From: Vicinamibacteraceae bacterium
GTDB taxonomy: Bacteria; Acidobacteriota; Thermoanaerobaculia; Multivoradales; Multivoraceae
Length of the DNA stretch: 45,341 nucleotides
Reading direction: 5' to 3'
Assembly: GCA_012270995.1 (NCBI GenBank)
Contig: JAAXHG010000046.1
Span: 1 to 45,341 of the forward strand
A program made the translations under genes and the position numbers. A model generated the notes under the pieces. That model did no database searches and was not told the DNA's origin. It was given only the letters and a program-made list of their open reading frames with translations. Within the stretch, counting starts at the first letter, position 1. Every line of letters starts with the position of its first letter. This document shows positions 8,583 to 16,411 of this stretch, piece after piece.

Positions 8583-9362
8583 TCAGGCGCGGCGAACGGT
8601 CAACCCGCCGTCCACCGGCAGGGCGACCCCGGTGATGAAGGACGACGCCGGCAGGCAGAGGTGCAGCGTGCCGTGGGCCACCTCCTCGGGGTCGCCGTAG
8701 CGGCGCAGGGCCGTGCGCCGGCGGGCATAGATCTGCTTGTGCTCCTCGGGGATCCGCTCCGTCATCGCCGTGCGGATAGGGCCGGGGCAGATGCAGTTCA
8801 CCGTGATCCCCTCCTTGCCGAGCTCCACCGCCAGACCGCGGGTCAAGCCGATCACTCCCGTCTTGGCTGCCGAGTAGGCGCTGTTCATGGCCGTGGCGCC
8901 CAGACCCTCGGTCGAAGCGATGTTGACGATCCGCGGCGAGTCCGACTTGCGCAGCCAGGGCAGCGACGCTCGGATCGTCCGCTGGTGCGCGGTCAGGAGC
9001 ACGTTCACGGTCTCGTGCCAGCGCTGCTCGTACTCGTCCGCGTCGATCGGCCCGCCGCGAGAGATGCCGGCGTTGTTCACGAGGATGTCCAGGCCGCCGT
9101 AGCGATCGGCCACCTCGCCGACGACCCGTTCGATCGCATCGCCGTCGCCCACGTCGAGGGTCCAGGAAGTGGCTTCCCTGCCCGCCGCGCGGATCTCGGC
9201 GACCACCGCTTCAACGCCCGGGCCGTTGATGTCGGTCGCGGCGACCTTCGCGCCCTCGGCGGCGAACAGCCGTGCCGTCGCCCGGCCCATGCCCGAGGCG
9301 CAGCCCGTGATCAGCGCGGTCTTTCCCGTCACCGATCGACTCAGCGTGCTCAGTTCCGTCAT
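8583..9362 (-). CDS. Short-chain dehydrogenase/reductase (SDR)
   Basis: A 259-aa classical SDR with TGCASGMG (19-26), NNAG (96-99), Ser150, Tyr163 and Lys167 in YSAAK, and the PGPIRT loop. The C-terminal DGG motif is typical of 3-oxoacyl reductase and 3-hydroxyacyl or polyol dehydrogenases. The ATG at 9362 overlaps the stop of the aminotransferase by 4 nt (ATGA), so the two are translated together. Its position behind an acyl-CoA dehydrogenase and an aminotransferase suggests it handles the keto or hydroxy product of that pathway. It is not a close copy of the SDR at 5428. Specific substrate unknown. Confidence 0.92.
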   Translation of the reverse strand: MTELSTLSRSVTGKTALITGCASGMGRATARLFAAEGAKVAATDINGPGVEAVVAEIRAAGREATSWTLDVGDGDAIERVVGEVADRYGGLDILVNNAGISRGGPIDADEYEQRWHETVNVLLTAHQRTIRASLPWLRKSDSPRIVNIASTEGLGATAMNSAYSAAKTGVIGLTRGLAVELGKEGITVNCICPGPIRTAMTERIPEEHKQIYARRRTALRRYGDPEEVAHGTLHLCLPASSFITGVALPVDGGLTVRRA

Positions 9363-10762
9363 GACGCCGCGCCTCCGGTCTCGACCCAAGCGAGGGTCTC
9401 GTCCAGGCCGCGGCCGAAGCGCTCCAGGATCTCGTCGACGTCCGACTCGGTGACCACGAGCGGCGGGCAGAAGGCCACCGTGTCGCCCAGCGCCCGCACG
9501 ATCAGACCGTGGTCCAGGCAACGTTGCATGCAGTACGCCCCCACTCCGCGCTGGATCGGGAAGGCCTCGCGGCTCTGCTTGTCCGCCACGAGCTCGCAGG
9601 CGCCGAGCAGTCCCTTGCCCCGCGTCTCTCCCACCAGCGGATGATCGGCAAAGCGCCGCAGCCCGGCCTGGAAGTAGCGCCCGACCCGGGCGGCGTGCGC
9701 GAAGAGCTTCCGCTCCTCCATCAGTTCCAGCGCCTTGAGCGCCACGGCCGCACACACTGGATGGCCCGTGTACGTGAAGCCGTGCCCGAAGAGGCCCCAG
9801 CGCTCGCCGGCCTCGACGAAGACGTCGACCATCTCGTCCGGCACCAGCACCGCGCTGATCGGCAGATACGCGGACGACAGGGCTTTCGCCACCGACACCG
9901 TATCCGGCCGCATGCCCATCGCTTCGGCCCCGAACGGCGTACCCAAACGACCGAAGCCGCAGATCACCTCGTCGTCGATCAGCAGGACGTCGTGCTCGTC
10001 CAGGACCGCCTGGATCGCCGGGTAGTAGCCCTCGGGCGGTACGACGACGCCTCCGGCGCCCAGCACCGGCTCGGCGATGAAGGCCGCGACGGTCTCGGGC
10101 CCCTCGGCTCGGATCAGCTCGTCGAGTTCGGCCGCCAGCCGGGCCGTGAACTCCGCCTCCGTCTCGCCCGGCTCGCCCTCGCGGTAGTGGTGCGGGCAGG
10201 TCACGTGGCGGAACTGCGGCAGCGGCAGGTCGAAGCTCTTGTGGAACGGCGGCAACCCGGTCATGCTGCCCGCGGCTACGGACACGCCGTGGTAGCCGCG
10301 CCGGCGGCTGATGATCTTCTTCTTCTCCGGCCGGCCGAGCGCGTTGTTGTAGTACCAGACGAGCTTGACCTGGGTGTCGTTCGCGTCGGAACCGGACGTG
10401 CCGAAGAAGACCTTTGCGTTCGCGATCGGCCCGATCTCGCGCAGCTTCTCGGCCAGCGCGACCGCCGGCTCGTGGCTGCGACCCGCGAAGAGATGAGCGA
10501 AGGAGAGCTTCCGAATCTGCTCGGCGGCGGCTTCCGCGAGTTCCTCCACGCCATAGCCCAGGGCGGTGCACCACAGGCCGGCCAACCCTTCGATGTACTC
10601 CCTGCCGTCTTCGTCCCAGACCCGGATGCCCTGCCCCCGCTCGATGACAAGCGGACCGTCGCGCCGCAGTGCCGGGAGATCCGTCGTCGGATGGAGGACG
10701 GACAAGTGATCGCGATCCGATGTGGACGCGGCGAACGAAGTCGCCTCGGCGGGTAGGGTCAT
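9359..10762 (-). CDS. Class III (omega) aminotransferase, PLP-dependent
   Basis: The protein is 467 aa, normal for class III aminotransferases. It has the glycine-rich phosphate-binding GTSGSDAND (121-129), the Tyr157-His158 pair, the LLIDDEVICGFGR motif whose Asp contacts the pyridine nitrogen, and Lys293 in SVAKALSS as Schiff-base lysine. The family moves amino groups from omega-amino acids, diamines or beta-alanine to pyruvate or 2-oxoglutarate. The start is fixed by ATG 10762 with GGAG 5 nt upstream; the frame stays open 34 codons further without a better start. It sits 64 nt after the acyl-CoA dehydrogenase and overlaps the SDR by 4 nt, suggesting an amino-acid or polyamine breakdown operon. 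Confidence 0.93.
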   Translation of the reverse strand: MTLPAEATSFAASTSDRDHLSVLHPTTDLPALRRDGPLVIERGQGIRVWDEDGREYIEGLAGLWCTALGYGVEELAEAAAEQIRKLSFAHLFAGRSHEPAVALAEKLREIGPIANAKVFFGTSGSDANDTQVKLVWYYNNALGRPEKKKIISRRRGYHGVSVAAGSMTGLPPFHKSFDLPLPQFRHVTCPHHYREGEPGETEAEFTARLAAELDELIRAEGPETVAAFIAEPVLGAGGVVVPPEGYYPAIQAVLDEHDVLLIDDEVICGFGRLGTPFGAEAMGMRPDTVSVAKALSSAYLPISAVLVPDEMVDVFVEAGERWGLFGHGFTYTGHPVCAAVALKALELMEERKLFAHAARVGRYFQAGLRRFADHPLVGETRGKGLLGACELVADKQSREAFPIQRGVGAYCMQRCLDHGLIVRALGDTVAFCPPLVVTESDVDEILERFGRGLDETLAWVETGGAAS

Positions 10763-10826
10763 CTCAACTCCAGATTCGGGTCGGTTCACTTCAGGCGCAG
10801 GCAGTCTATGCCTCCGCGAGCGCGAG

Positions 10827-12041
10827 CTACAGGTCGGTATCGCCCCGGAGGAGTTGCCGGGCAATCATGCGGTTCATGATCTCGTTCGAACCGTCGGCGA
10901 CGTTGACCACCCGCAACGCCTTCCACGCCTCGGTGAGACCGAGGTCGTTCGTGAATCCCAGGGCGCCGTGGGTCTGCATCGCCTGGTCGACGGCTCGCAG
11001 CCCCACCTGGACCGAGTAGGCCTTCGTCATGCTCAGCTCCTTGATCGCGCGGCTGCCGCCGTCGAGCAACCGGGCGGCGTTTCGCCCCATCAGGTGGGCC
11101 GCATGGAGTTCCGTTGCGGACTCGGCCAGGGGAAAGCTCACGCCCTGGTACTCGGCGATCGGTGCGCCAAAGGCTTCGCGCTTCTGGGCATATGCGAGGG
11201 CCGTCTCGATGGCCCAGCGACCGGTCCCCACCGCCCGCGCCGAGTTGTAGACGCGGCCGAGCGAAACGCCGTAGAGCGCCGCGGCCAGACCGCGGTCGAC
11301 TTCGCCGATGACCTGCCACGGCTCGACATACAGACCCTCCAGCGCGATCTCCGCCTCGTCGCCGCCGATGTCGCCGAACAGCTCGACAACGCGCACCCGA
11401 CTGAAGCCGTGCGCGTCGGTGGGCACGATGAACGCGGTGATTCCCTTCTCGCCGGTGCGCGCGAACAGCACGCAATAGTCGGCGATCGGTCCGTGCGTGG
11501 TCCAGATCTTGCGGCCGGTGATCCGCCAGCCGTCGCCGTCCCGCTCCGCCCTCGTCGCAAGTGCCGAGAGGTCGGAACCTGCGCCCGGCTCCGAGAGCCC
11601 GAAGCACATGATCTTCGAGCCGTCCATCAATCCCGGCAGGAAGCGCTCGCGCGCCCGCTCGGAAAGCTGCGACAGGAGCCGGCTGGGGCCGAACGCCCAG
11701 TGCGCCATGACGTGCAGCAGGAGCCACGGCCGCGGCCCCAGGCGGTGAAAGAGCGTCTGCCAGCCGGCGTAGTAGGCGAGGTGACCTTGGCCGCTGCCGC
11801 CGAGTTTCTCGGGTACGCAGGCGGTGAAGATCCCTTCGCGGGCGGACGCCGCGCGCACTTCCCTGATGAGGTCGACGACGGCGGGTTGGAGCCGCCCGCC
11901 GGCGTCGTAGCGTTCCCGCGGATCGTCGAGCAGCGCGCGGTGCTGCTCGTGCCGCGGCAACACCTCGCGCTCGGCGAACTCCAGCGCTCGCTGCCGGAAG
12001 TCGTCGACCTCCAGCGGCAGGGGCTCAGCGATCGCGGTCAC
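10827..12041 (-). CDS. Acyl-CoA dehydrogenase family flavoprotein
   Basis: A 404-aa protein of ACAD length with the FAD/substrate motif CFGLSEPGAGSD, the KIWTTHGP segment (usual form KxWITNA), and the C-terminal QTHGALGFT helix. These enzymes introduce an alpha,beta double bond into acyl-CoA and pass electrons to ETF. At the position of the medium-chain enzyme's catalytic Glu the sequence reads VADGS, giving Asp383, and the alternative isovaleryl-CoA-type Glu site is also absent. An Asp at this place resembles the ACAD10/11-like branch as I recall it. Start is GTG at 12041. It leads a minus-strand operon with the aminotransferase and SDR. Substrate chain unknown. Confidence 0.92.
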   Translation of the reverse strand: MTAIAEPLPLEVDDFRQRALEFAEREVLPRHEQHRALLDDPRERYDAGGRLQPAVVDLIREVRAASAREGIFTACVPEKLGGSGQGHLAYYAGWQTLFHRLGPRPWLLLHVMAHWAFGPSRLLSQLSERARERFLPGLMDGSKIMCFGLSEPGAGSDLSALATRAERDGDGWRITGRKIWTTHGPIADYCVLFARTGEKGITAFIVPTDAHGFSRVRVVELFGDIGGDEAEIALEGLYVEPWQVIGEVDRGLAAALYGVSLGRVYNSARAVGTGRWAIETALAYAQKREAFGAPIAEYQGVSFPLAESATELHAAHLMGRNAARLLDGGSRAIKELSMTKAYSVQVGLRAVDQAMQTHGALGFTNDLGLTEAWKALRVVNVADGSNEIMNRMIARQLLRGDTDL

Positions 12042-12141
12042 GGCGCAAAGCTATCCTCTTTGCCGGCCTCTTTGTCAGCTAAGCACCGCCGGGGGTGGGC
12101 CAAGTTGCGCGCAGAAATGTTCGCATTGTATTGTTCGAGCC

Positions 12142-12354
12142 TTGAACGGCCGGCAGTTCATCGGGCGCGTTCGCAGATGGGCCAGGGGTCGGAACTTGGA
12201 AGTCCGCTTCGTCGCGTCCGAAGGAGCCGGTTCGCATGGGACGCTCTACGCAGGGGACCGCAAGACCACCGTCAAGGACAGGAAGAAGGAAATCGGCAAG
12301 GGCCTGCTCTAGAAGATGCTCGCCGATCTCGAGATCGACAGAAACGACTTCTAG
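12142..12354 (+). pseudogene. hicA: hicA toxin pseudogene (in-frame TAG)
   Basis: A 71-codon frame begins at TTG 12142 and ends at TAG 12352, with one internal TAG at 12310-12312 (codon 57). Ignoring that stop, the translation reads like HicA: an N-terminal NGRQFIGRVRRW helix, the GSHGTLYAGDRKTTV strand with the catalytic His, then KKEIGKGLL and KMLADLEIDRNDF. HicA is a small dsRBD-fold mRNA interferase inhibited by HicB. The stop removes the last 13 residues, including the final helix. The hicB ATG follows 13 nt after the end. The gene has a weak ribosome site, and an AT-rich stretch (12111-12135) upstream could hold the promoter. Either a nonsense-inactivated toxin or a sequencing error. 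Confidence 0.8.
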
Positions 12355-12367
12355 CCAGGAGAACCCG

Positions 12368-12805
12368 ATGCCAGACGGTTACAACTATCCCGCCGACGTC
12401 GAACGCGACGAGGACAGCCGGTATGTCGTCGCGTTTCGGGACTTCGGCTGGGGCGCCACGGACGGCGGAACGAGAGCGGAGGCGCTGGCCGAAGCCAGGG
12501 ATCTGCTGCGGGAGTTGATCGCCGCCACCATGCGGGAAGGCGGCGATCTGCCCGATCCGTCGCCCGCCGATGAGGAGCGCCCAATGGTCGTCCCACCGGT
12601 GCAGATCGCCCTGAAGGCGGCCTTGTACGACGCATGGCGTCACGCCGGGATCTCGCGGCGCCAGTTCGCCCGCGATCTCGACGTCGCCGAGAGCGAAGTG
12701 CGCCGCATGCTGAATCCCGATCACGCCACCAAGGCGGCCACGATCGACCGAGCACTGCACCGCTTGGGCAAGCGGCTCACCGTGACCGTCAGCGAGGCCG
12801 CCTGA
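12368..12805 (+). CDS. hicB: HicB-family antitoxin with C-terminal helix-turn-helix
   Basis: A 145-aa protein. Residues 1-70 match the HicB partial RNase H-like fold (YPADVERDEDSRYVVAFRDF, then a helix with AEALAEARDLL). Residues about 78-140 form a DNA-binding helix-turn-helix domain (ISRRQFARDLDVAESEVRRML) of the kind HicB proteins use for autoregulation. The ATG at 12368 has AGGAG 6 nt upstream, a strong site. HicB neutralises HicA and represses the operon. Here the toxin in front carries a premature stop, so HicB may be an orphan regulator or may still bind a truncated toxin. Confidence 0.9.
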   Translation: MPDGYNYPADVERDEDSRYVVAFRDFGWGATDGGTRAEALAEARDLLRELIAATMREGGDLPDPSPADEERPMVVPPVQIALKAALYDAWRHAGISRRQFARDLDVAESEVRRMLNPDHATKAATIDRALHRLGKRLTVTVSEAA

Positions 12806-12862
12806 AGGACGGCTCAGCGGCTTTCCTGGCCTCTCCTTCCACAATCGGCGGTGGCCAGCCGA

Positions 12863-13797
12863 TCACCACCCACCGCCCCCTCCCGACAATCTGGGCCAAG
12901 CGTGCCACGCTTGAGAAGTGGCCACGACGCCGCGACGGTGACGTTGAAGGAAACCCGCCTGGACAAGGTACGGCTCGTAGAGGTTCGCGATCGTGTCTCG
13001 ATCCTCGCCGACAGACGCGACAGCACCTTGAGGTCGGTCGGACCGCCCCCGTGTCGTTTGATCAGCAAGTAGAGAATCCTGCAGTCCGTCTCATCCAAGC
13101 CGTCCTCGTCGACTCCCTGTTCCAGGAGAGCCCGCTGCGCCGTGCCGCGATCGATCCGTCCGTCCCCCACGACCTCAGCGTAGTCGCGAACGCGACGCAA
13201 CAGCCGGCCGGCAGTCCGGGGCGTGCCGCGGCTGCGGGCCGCAATCTCATCGGCACCGCCCTGGTCTATCCGCACGTCAAGCACCTTGGCCAAGCGCTCG
13301 ACGATCACCCTCAGCTCGTCCGGAATGTAGAAGTCGAACTCGTGCACGATGCCGAACCGCGCCCGCAGAGTCGGCGTAACCAGACCAGAGCGGGTGGTCG
13401 CTCCGACCAGCGTGAAGCGGGGCAGGTCGATTCGCACGGTCTTGGCCATCGGCCCCTGGCCGATCACGAGGTCGAGCTGACAATCCTCCAGCGCTGGGTA
13501 GAGAATCTCCTCGACCATCGAGCCAAGGCGGTGGATCTCGTCGATGAAGAGGACGCCTCCAGGCTCCAGATTGGTCAGAACGGCCGCCAAGTCTCCCGCT
13601 CGCTTCAGAACAGGGCCGAAGCTTGCATGCAAGCCTCGGTTCATCTCCCGAGCGATGACGTGCGCGAGGGTCGTCTTGCCCATTCCCGGTGGCCCGAAGA
13701 GCAGGACGTGCTCCAAGGCCAAGCCCCGGTTGCTGGCTACGCGCACGCGACAGCCGATCAGATCGAGGAGTTCTCTCTGGCCAACGTACTCACTTCG
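12863..13797 (-). pseudogene. ruvB-like AAA+ ATPase, frameshifted and N-terminally truncated
   Basis: The frame from GTG 13746 has RuvB motifs: Walker A GPPGMGKTT, Walker B FIDEIHRL, sensor 1 GATTRSG, arginine-finger RARFGIV and the sensor 2 segment RGTPRTAGRLLRRVRDYAEV. RuvB-like residues continue upstream of that GTG (SEYVGQRELLDLIG, about 13794-13753) with no start codon and a TGA at 13798-13800. Near 13010-13015 the frame shifts: the winged-helix C-terminus ([20 protein letters not shown]) continues in another frame to TGA at 12863, whereas the unshifted frame ends in unrelated residues at 12814. A one-base deletion fits. RuvB drives Holliday-junction branch migration; no ruvA or ruvC lies nearby, so this is probably an accessory paralogue that decayed. 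Confidence 0.75.
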
Positions 13798-14210
13798 TCA
13801 TCTGGCAAGAACAACGAAACCTGAGTCCCGTCGGGTCCTTTGTTCCACCACAAACGGCGCACTTGAAGTGACCTGACGAAAGCGATGACAACCCACTCGT
13901 GTTTATTGAACTTCAACAGAGCGGCGACTCGCGACGGCATCTCACGATAGTGAAGATCGCAGTCAACGAACTCACCCCGACTTCGCATCGCCTTCTTCTC
14001 CGCCGGATCGACGTGCTGAGGCACGGCCGAGAACCCGAACATCGACAGCGCACGGTTCCTCCTCCTCTTGCGGGCCAAACGACGAACTTCGTCGTCATCG
14101 AGAGGATGCCGGCGCAGGTAGACATCGACCGCGAAGACCGCCACGGGAAGAACGACCAAGGCGAGGACTACGCCCAGGGAGAGGATCACGCCGAACAACC
14201 GATCTTCCAC
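13758..14210 (-). CDS. Single-TM membrane-anchored protein of unknown function
   Basis: A 150-aa protein, start GTG at 14210. Residues about 6-31 form one strong transmembrane helix, followed by a very basic stretch (RRLARKRRRNR) that should stay in the cytoplasm, then a soluble domain of about 85 residues with a KFNKHEWVVIAFV strand and a WWNKGPDGTQV motif. I do not recognise the family. Its 3' end overlaps the RuvB-like homology region by about 40 nt. By eye this stretch is less GC-rich than its flanks, pointing to transfer. It lies 15 nt downstream of the esterase frame. Its fixed pairing with the RuvB-like ATPase hints that they formed one module. Confidence 0.7.
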   Translation of the reverse strand: MEDRLFGVILSLGVVLALVVLPVAVFAVDVYLRRHPLDDDEVRRLARKRRRNRALSMFGFSAVPQHVDPAEKKAMRSRGEFVDCDLHYREMPSRVAALLKFNKHEWVVIAFVRSLQVRRLWWNKGPDGTQVSLFLPDDEVSTLARENSSI

Positions 14211-14225
14211 GTCTACAGGCCTTTG

Positions 14226-15974
14226 TCACCAGTCCTGAAGAGCCTGTGCGGAAGTGTCTTGACGCCGGCCGCGGCAACCAGGTCTTCGATCCCAAAGAGC
14301 CGTGGTCTCACCCCTTCCCTCTTTCACCAGTGCCACATCCAGGGCGTCGAGCTTCTCTCTCAGCACGCCCGATTCGGCGCCGACCGCATCGCCGACGACG
14401 AGCGCCAAGTCGGTTTCGGGCTGGTATCTCGGCCACTCGGGCAGGCCCTCGCCGTTCGGGTCGCCGGTCTTCGCGAAGTTCGTCCAGTAGCTCGACAGCA
14501 GGTCGGCGATCTCGTGGTCCCAGTCCTCCCAGTTGATGCCCACCAGGTCGGTGTTGCCGAAGACGTAGGCAAGATCGCCGGAGTGGTAGGCGCCCATCCG
14601 GCGCGGGCCGCCTTCACCGCCCAGGTCCGGCCGGTCCGGAAGGTACAGCCGGAACACCGGCGGCGCGTGCGGGATGAAGTAGAGGTACGCGTCGCCGCCG
14701 GCGGCCGCGGCGTGGCGGACCCAGGTCCGGCTGCCCCAGCCGAAGATCGTGTCCGAGAAGATCAGGCCCGGCACCGCCCCGGGCGCCTTCTCCGCCTCGG
14801 CGGTGTAGGCGGCCAGGAGCCCGGCGGCTGCCTTCCCGTACTGCTCCTCCAGTTGCCGTTCGAGCTCCGGGCGCCTGAGCGGCGGACCGGGCGCGAAGAG
14901 TGCGCGCGACTCGTCGCCCATGAAACCGACCGTCATCGGGACCCGGTTGTGCTCACCACGGGCATAGATCGCCGACGGCTGATCCGGCAGGTACCAGCCG
15001 TCGACCACCGTCTTCGCTCCGTCAGACCACCCGGAACCGCCGGCCCCGGCCAGCACGTCCTCGGCCGAAGCGGCCCGCATCGCGGCGGCGATGTCAGCGG
15101 TGGCGGCATCCGCCGCGACGTCCAGCTCCTCGGCGAGCAGCACGCCTCGACGCTCCGCCTGCTCCAGGCCCTCGAGCGGAGTGAAGCAAGCCGCGGACTG
15201 ACCGATCGCGCGATGGAACAGACCTGCCGCCAGCGGCGACGCGACCAGGCTGCAAACGCTCATCGAGCCCGCCGACTGGCCGAAAATGGTCACTCGCTCC
15301 GAATCGCCACCGAAAGCCGCCGCATTGTCCCGCACCCACTCGAGCGCCGCGATCTTGTCGAGCAGGCCGTAGTTGCCGGACGAGCCGTGCTCCGACTCGG
15401 CGGTCAGCGCCCCGTGAGCCAGGAAACCGAAGGCGCCCAGCCGGTAGTTGATCGACACCAGGACGACGCCCTTGCGGGCAAGCGCCGCGCCGTCGAAGAT
15501 GAGCGAAGACCCGTGCCCCACTTCGTGGCTGCCGCCGTGGAACCAGACCATGACCGGCCGCGGACCCGCGTCGTCAGCGGCCGCCGTCCAAAGATCGAGG
15601 TAGAGGCAGTCCTCGCTGCGGTCGAGTTCTCCGCGGCTCCAGATCGACGCGTCGGGACTGATCCGCTGCCAGCACGGCGCACCCGGCTCCAGGGCCGGCC
15701 GTACGCCCTCCCAGGATGTCGGCGGCTCCGGCGGCCGCCAGCGCAGGTCGCCCACCGGCGGCGCGGCGTAGGGAATGCCGCGGAAGGCGAGCACATCGCC
15801 GGCGGGGCCGCGACCGTCGTCGACCGGCACGCCTTCGACCAGGCCTGACGCCGTCTCGACGACGAGACCCACGCCGCCGGCTTCGGGCTCTCCGCCACGG
15901 CCGCAGGCAGCCGCCGCAGCGACAACAAGCAGGGCCGCCAGACACCACAGCAAGACTTGCAGTCTTCGGATCAT
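14226..15974 (-). CDS. Type B carboxylesterase lipoprotein
   Basis: A 582-aa alpha/beta-hydrolase of the carboxylesterase/para-nitrobenzyl esterase family. A signal peptide ends in a lipobox with lipidated Cys24. The oxyanion motif WFHGGS is at 144-149, nucleophile Ser234 in FGQSAG, acidic Glu355 in GDES and His464 in AYHSGDLAYVFG, the complete triad. It should hydrolyse carboxylic esters at the cell envelope. ATG 15974 has a GGAGG site 8 nt upstream. The last ~28 residues after the usual end (VALVKEG) are Arg-rich and unlike the family, possibly a readthrough tail made when foreign DNA joined the gene's 3' end. Confidence 0.93.
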   Translation of the reverse strand: MIRRLQVLLWCLAALLVVAAAAACGRGGEPEAGGVGLVVETASGLVEGVPVDDGRGPAGDVLAFRGIPYAAPPVGDLRWRPPEPPTSWEGVRPALEPGAPCWQRISPDASIWSRGELDRSEDCLYLDLWTAAADDAGPRPVMVWFHGGSHEVGHGSSLIFDGAALARKGVVLVSINYRLGAFGFLAHGALTAESEHGSSGNYGLLDKIAALEWVRDNAAAFGGDSERVTIFGQSAGSMSVCSLVASPLAAGLFHRAIGQSAACFTPLEGLEQAERRGVLLAEELDVAADAATADIAAAMRAASAEDVLAGAGGSGWSDGAKTVVDGWYLPDQPSAIYARGEHNRVPMTVGFMGDESRALFAPGPPLRRPELERQLEEQYGKAAAGLLAAYTAEAEKAPGAVPGLIFSDTIFGWGSRTWVRHAAAAGGDAYLYFIPHAPPVFRLYLPDRPDLGGEGGPRRMGAYHSGDLAYVFGNTDLVGINWEDWDHEIADLLSSYWTNFAKTGDPNGEGLPEWPRYQPETDLALVVGDAVGAESGVLREKLDALDVALVKEGRGETTALWDRRPGCRGRRQDTSAQALQDW

Positions 15975-15999
15975 GGAGACTCCCTCCGGGCCAGGTCGT

Positions 16000-16401
16000 T
16001 CAGCCCTCGAGCAATAGGCGCTTCATCTCCTCCGTCAGCGGCACGGGCCGTCCCGCCCGCGTATCCAGCAACACCCAACGGTGAGTGAAGCGGGCGATCT
16101 CGCGGCCGTCCGCGGCGGAGTAGACCTCGAAGGCCTGGTCGAAGCCCCGCTCGGTAGCCTCGGTGGTGCGGACCTGGATGCGAGCCCCTTCCTGCCAGCG
16201 CAGCGGCGAGAAGTACGTCGCCGCGGTCGAACGCTGCACCGCGTAGACGTGCTCCGGTTTGGACCGGGCGTCGATACCGCAGTGGGACTCGAACCGGGCG
16301 TAGGCCATCTCGGTCAACGCCAGCAGCACGCCGGCGTGGACGAAACCCGTGGCCGCGAAGCAGTCGCTGTGACGGGTTTCGAACTCCGTCTCGAACGTCA
16401 C
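16000..16401 (-). CDS. Hotdog-fold acyl-CoA thioesterase (YbgC/FadM-like)
   Basis: A 133-aa protein of 4HBT size. The N-terminal RHSDCFAATGFVHAG matches the active-site loop of the 4-hydroxybenzoyl-CoA thioesterase family, with Asp13 as catalytic acid, followed by the long hotdog helix (VLLALTEMAYARF). The remaining strands end with RFTHRWVLLD. Such enzymes cleave acyl-CoA thioesters. GTG at 16401 is chosen because the consensus begins there and the TPR gene upstream stops at 16412, leaving 10 nt; longer frames run into that gene. Probably cotranscribed with the TPR lipoprotein. Substrate unknown. Confidence 0.85.
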   Translation of the reverse strand: MTFETEFETRHSDCFAATGFVHAGVLLALTEMAYARFESHCGIDARSKPEHVYAVQRSTAATYFSPLRWQEGARIQVRTTEATERGFDQAFEVYSAADGREIARFTHRWVLLDTRAGRPVPLTEEMKRLLLEG

Positions 16402-16411
16402 GGGGACGGCC

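Noticed and set aside
12310..12312. TAG in hicA as a recoded amino acid (pyrrolysine-like)
   Set aside because: TAG is used as an ordinary stop elsewhere in the window (for example at 35505-35507), and no recoding element or suppressor is visible. A simple nonsense change is enough.
14213..14311. Small 32-codon gene overlapping the esterase tail
   Set aside because: It is short and overlapping with no recognisable product. Kept only as a hint for the island junction.
13899..15848. Plus-strand open frame of 649 codons opposite the esterase
   Set aside because: Arg/Val-rich with no family motifs; the opposite strand has the complete esterase triad.
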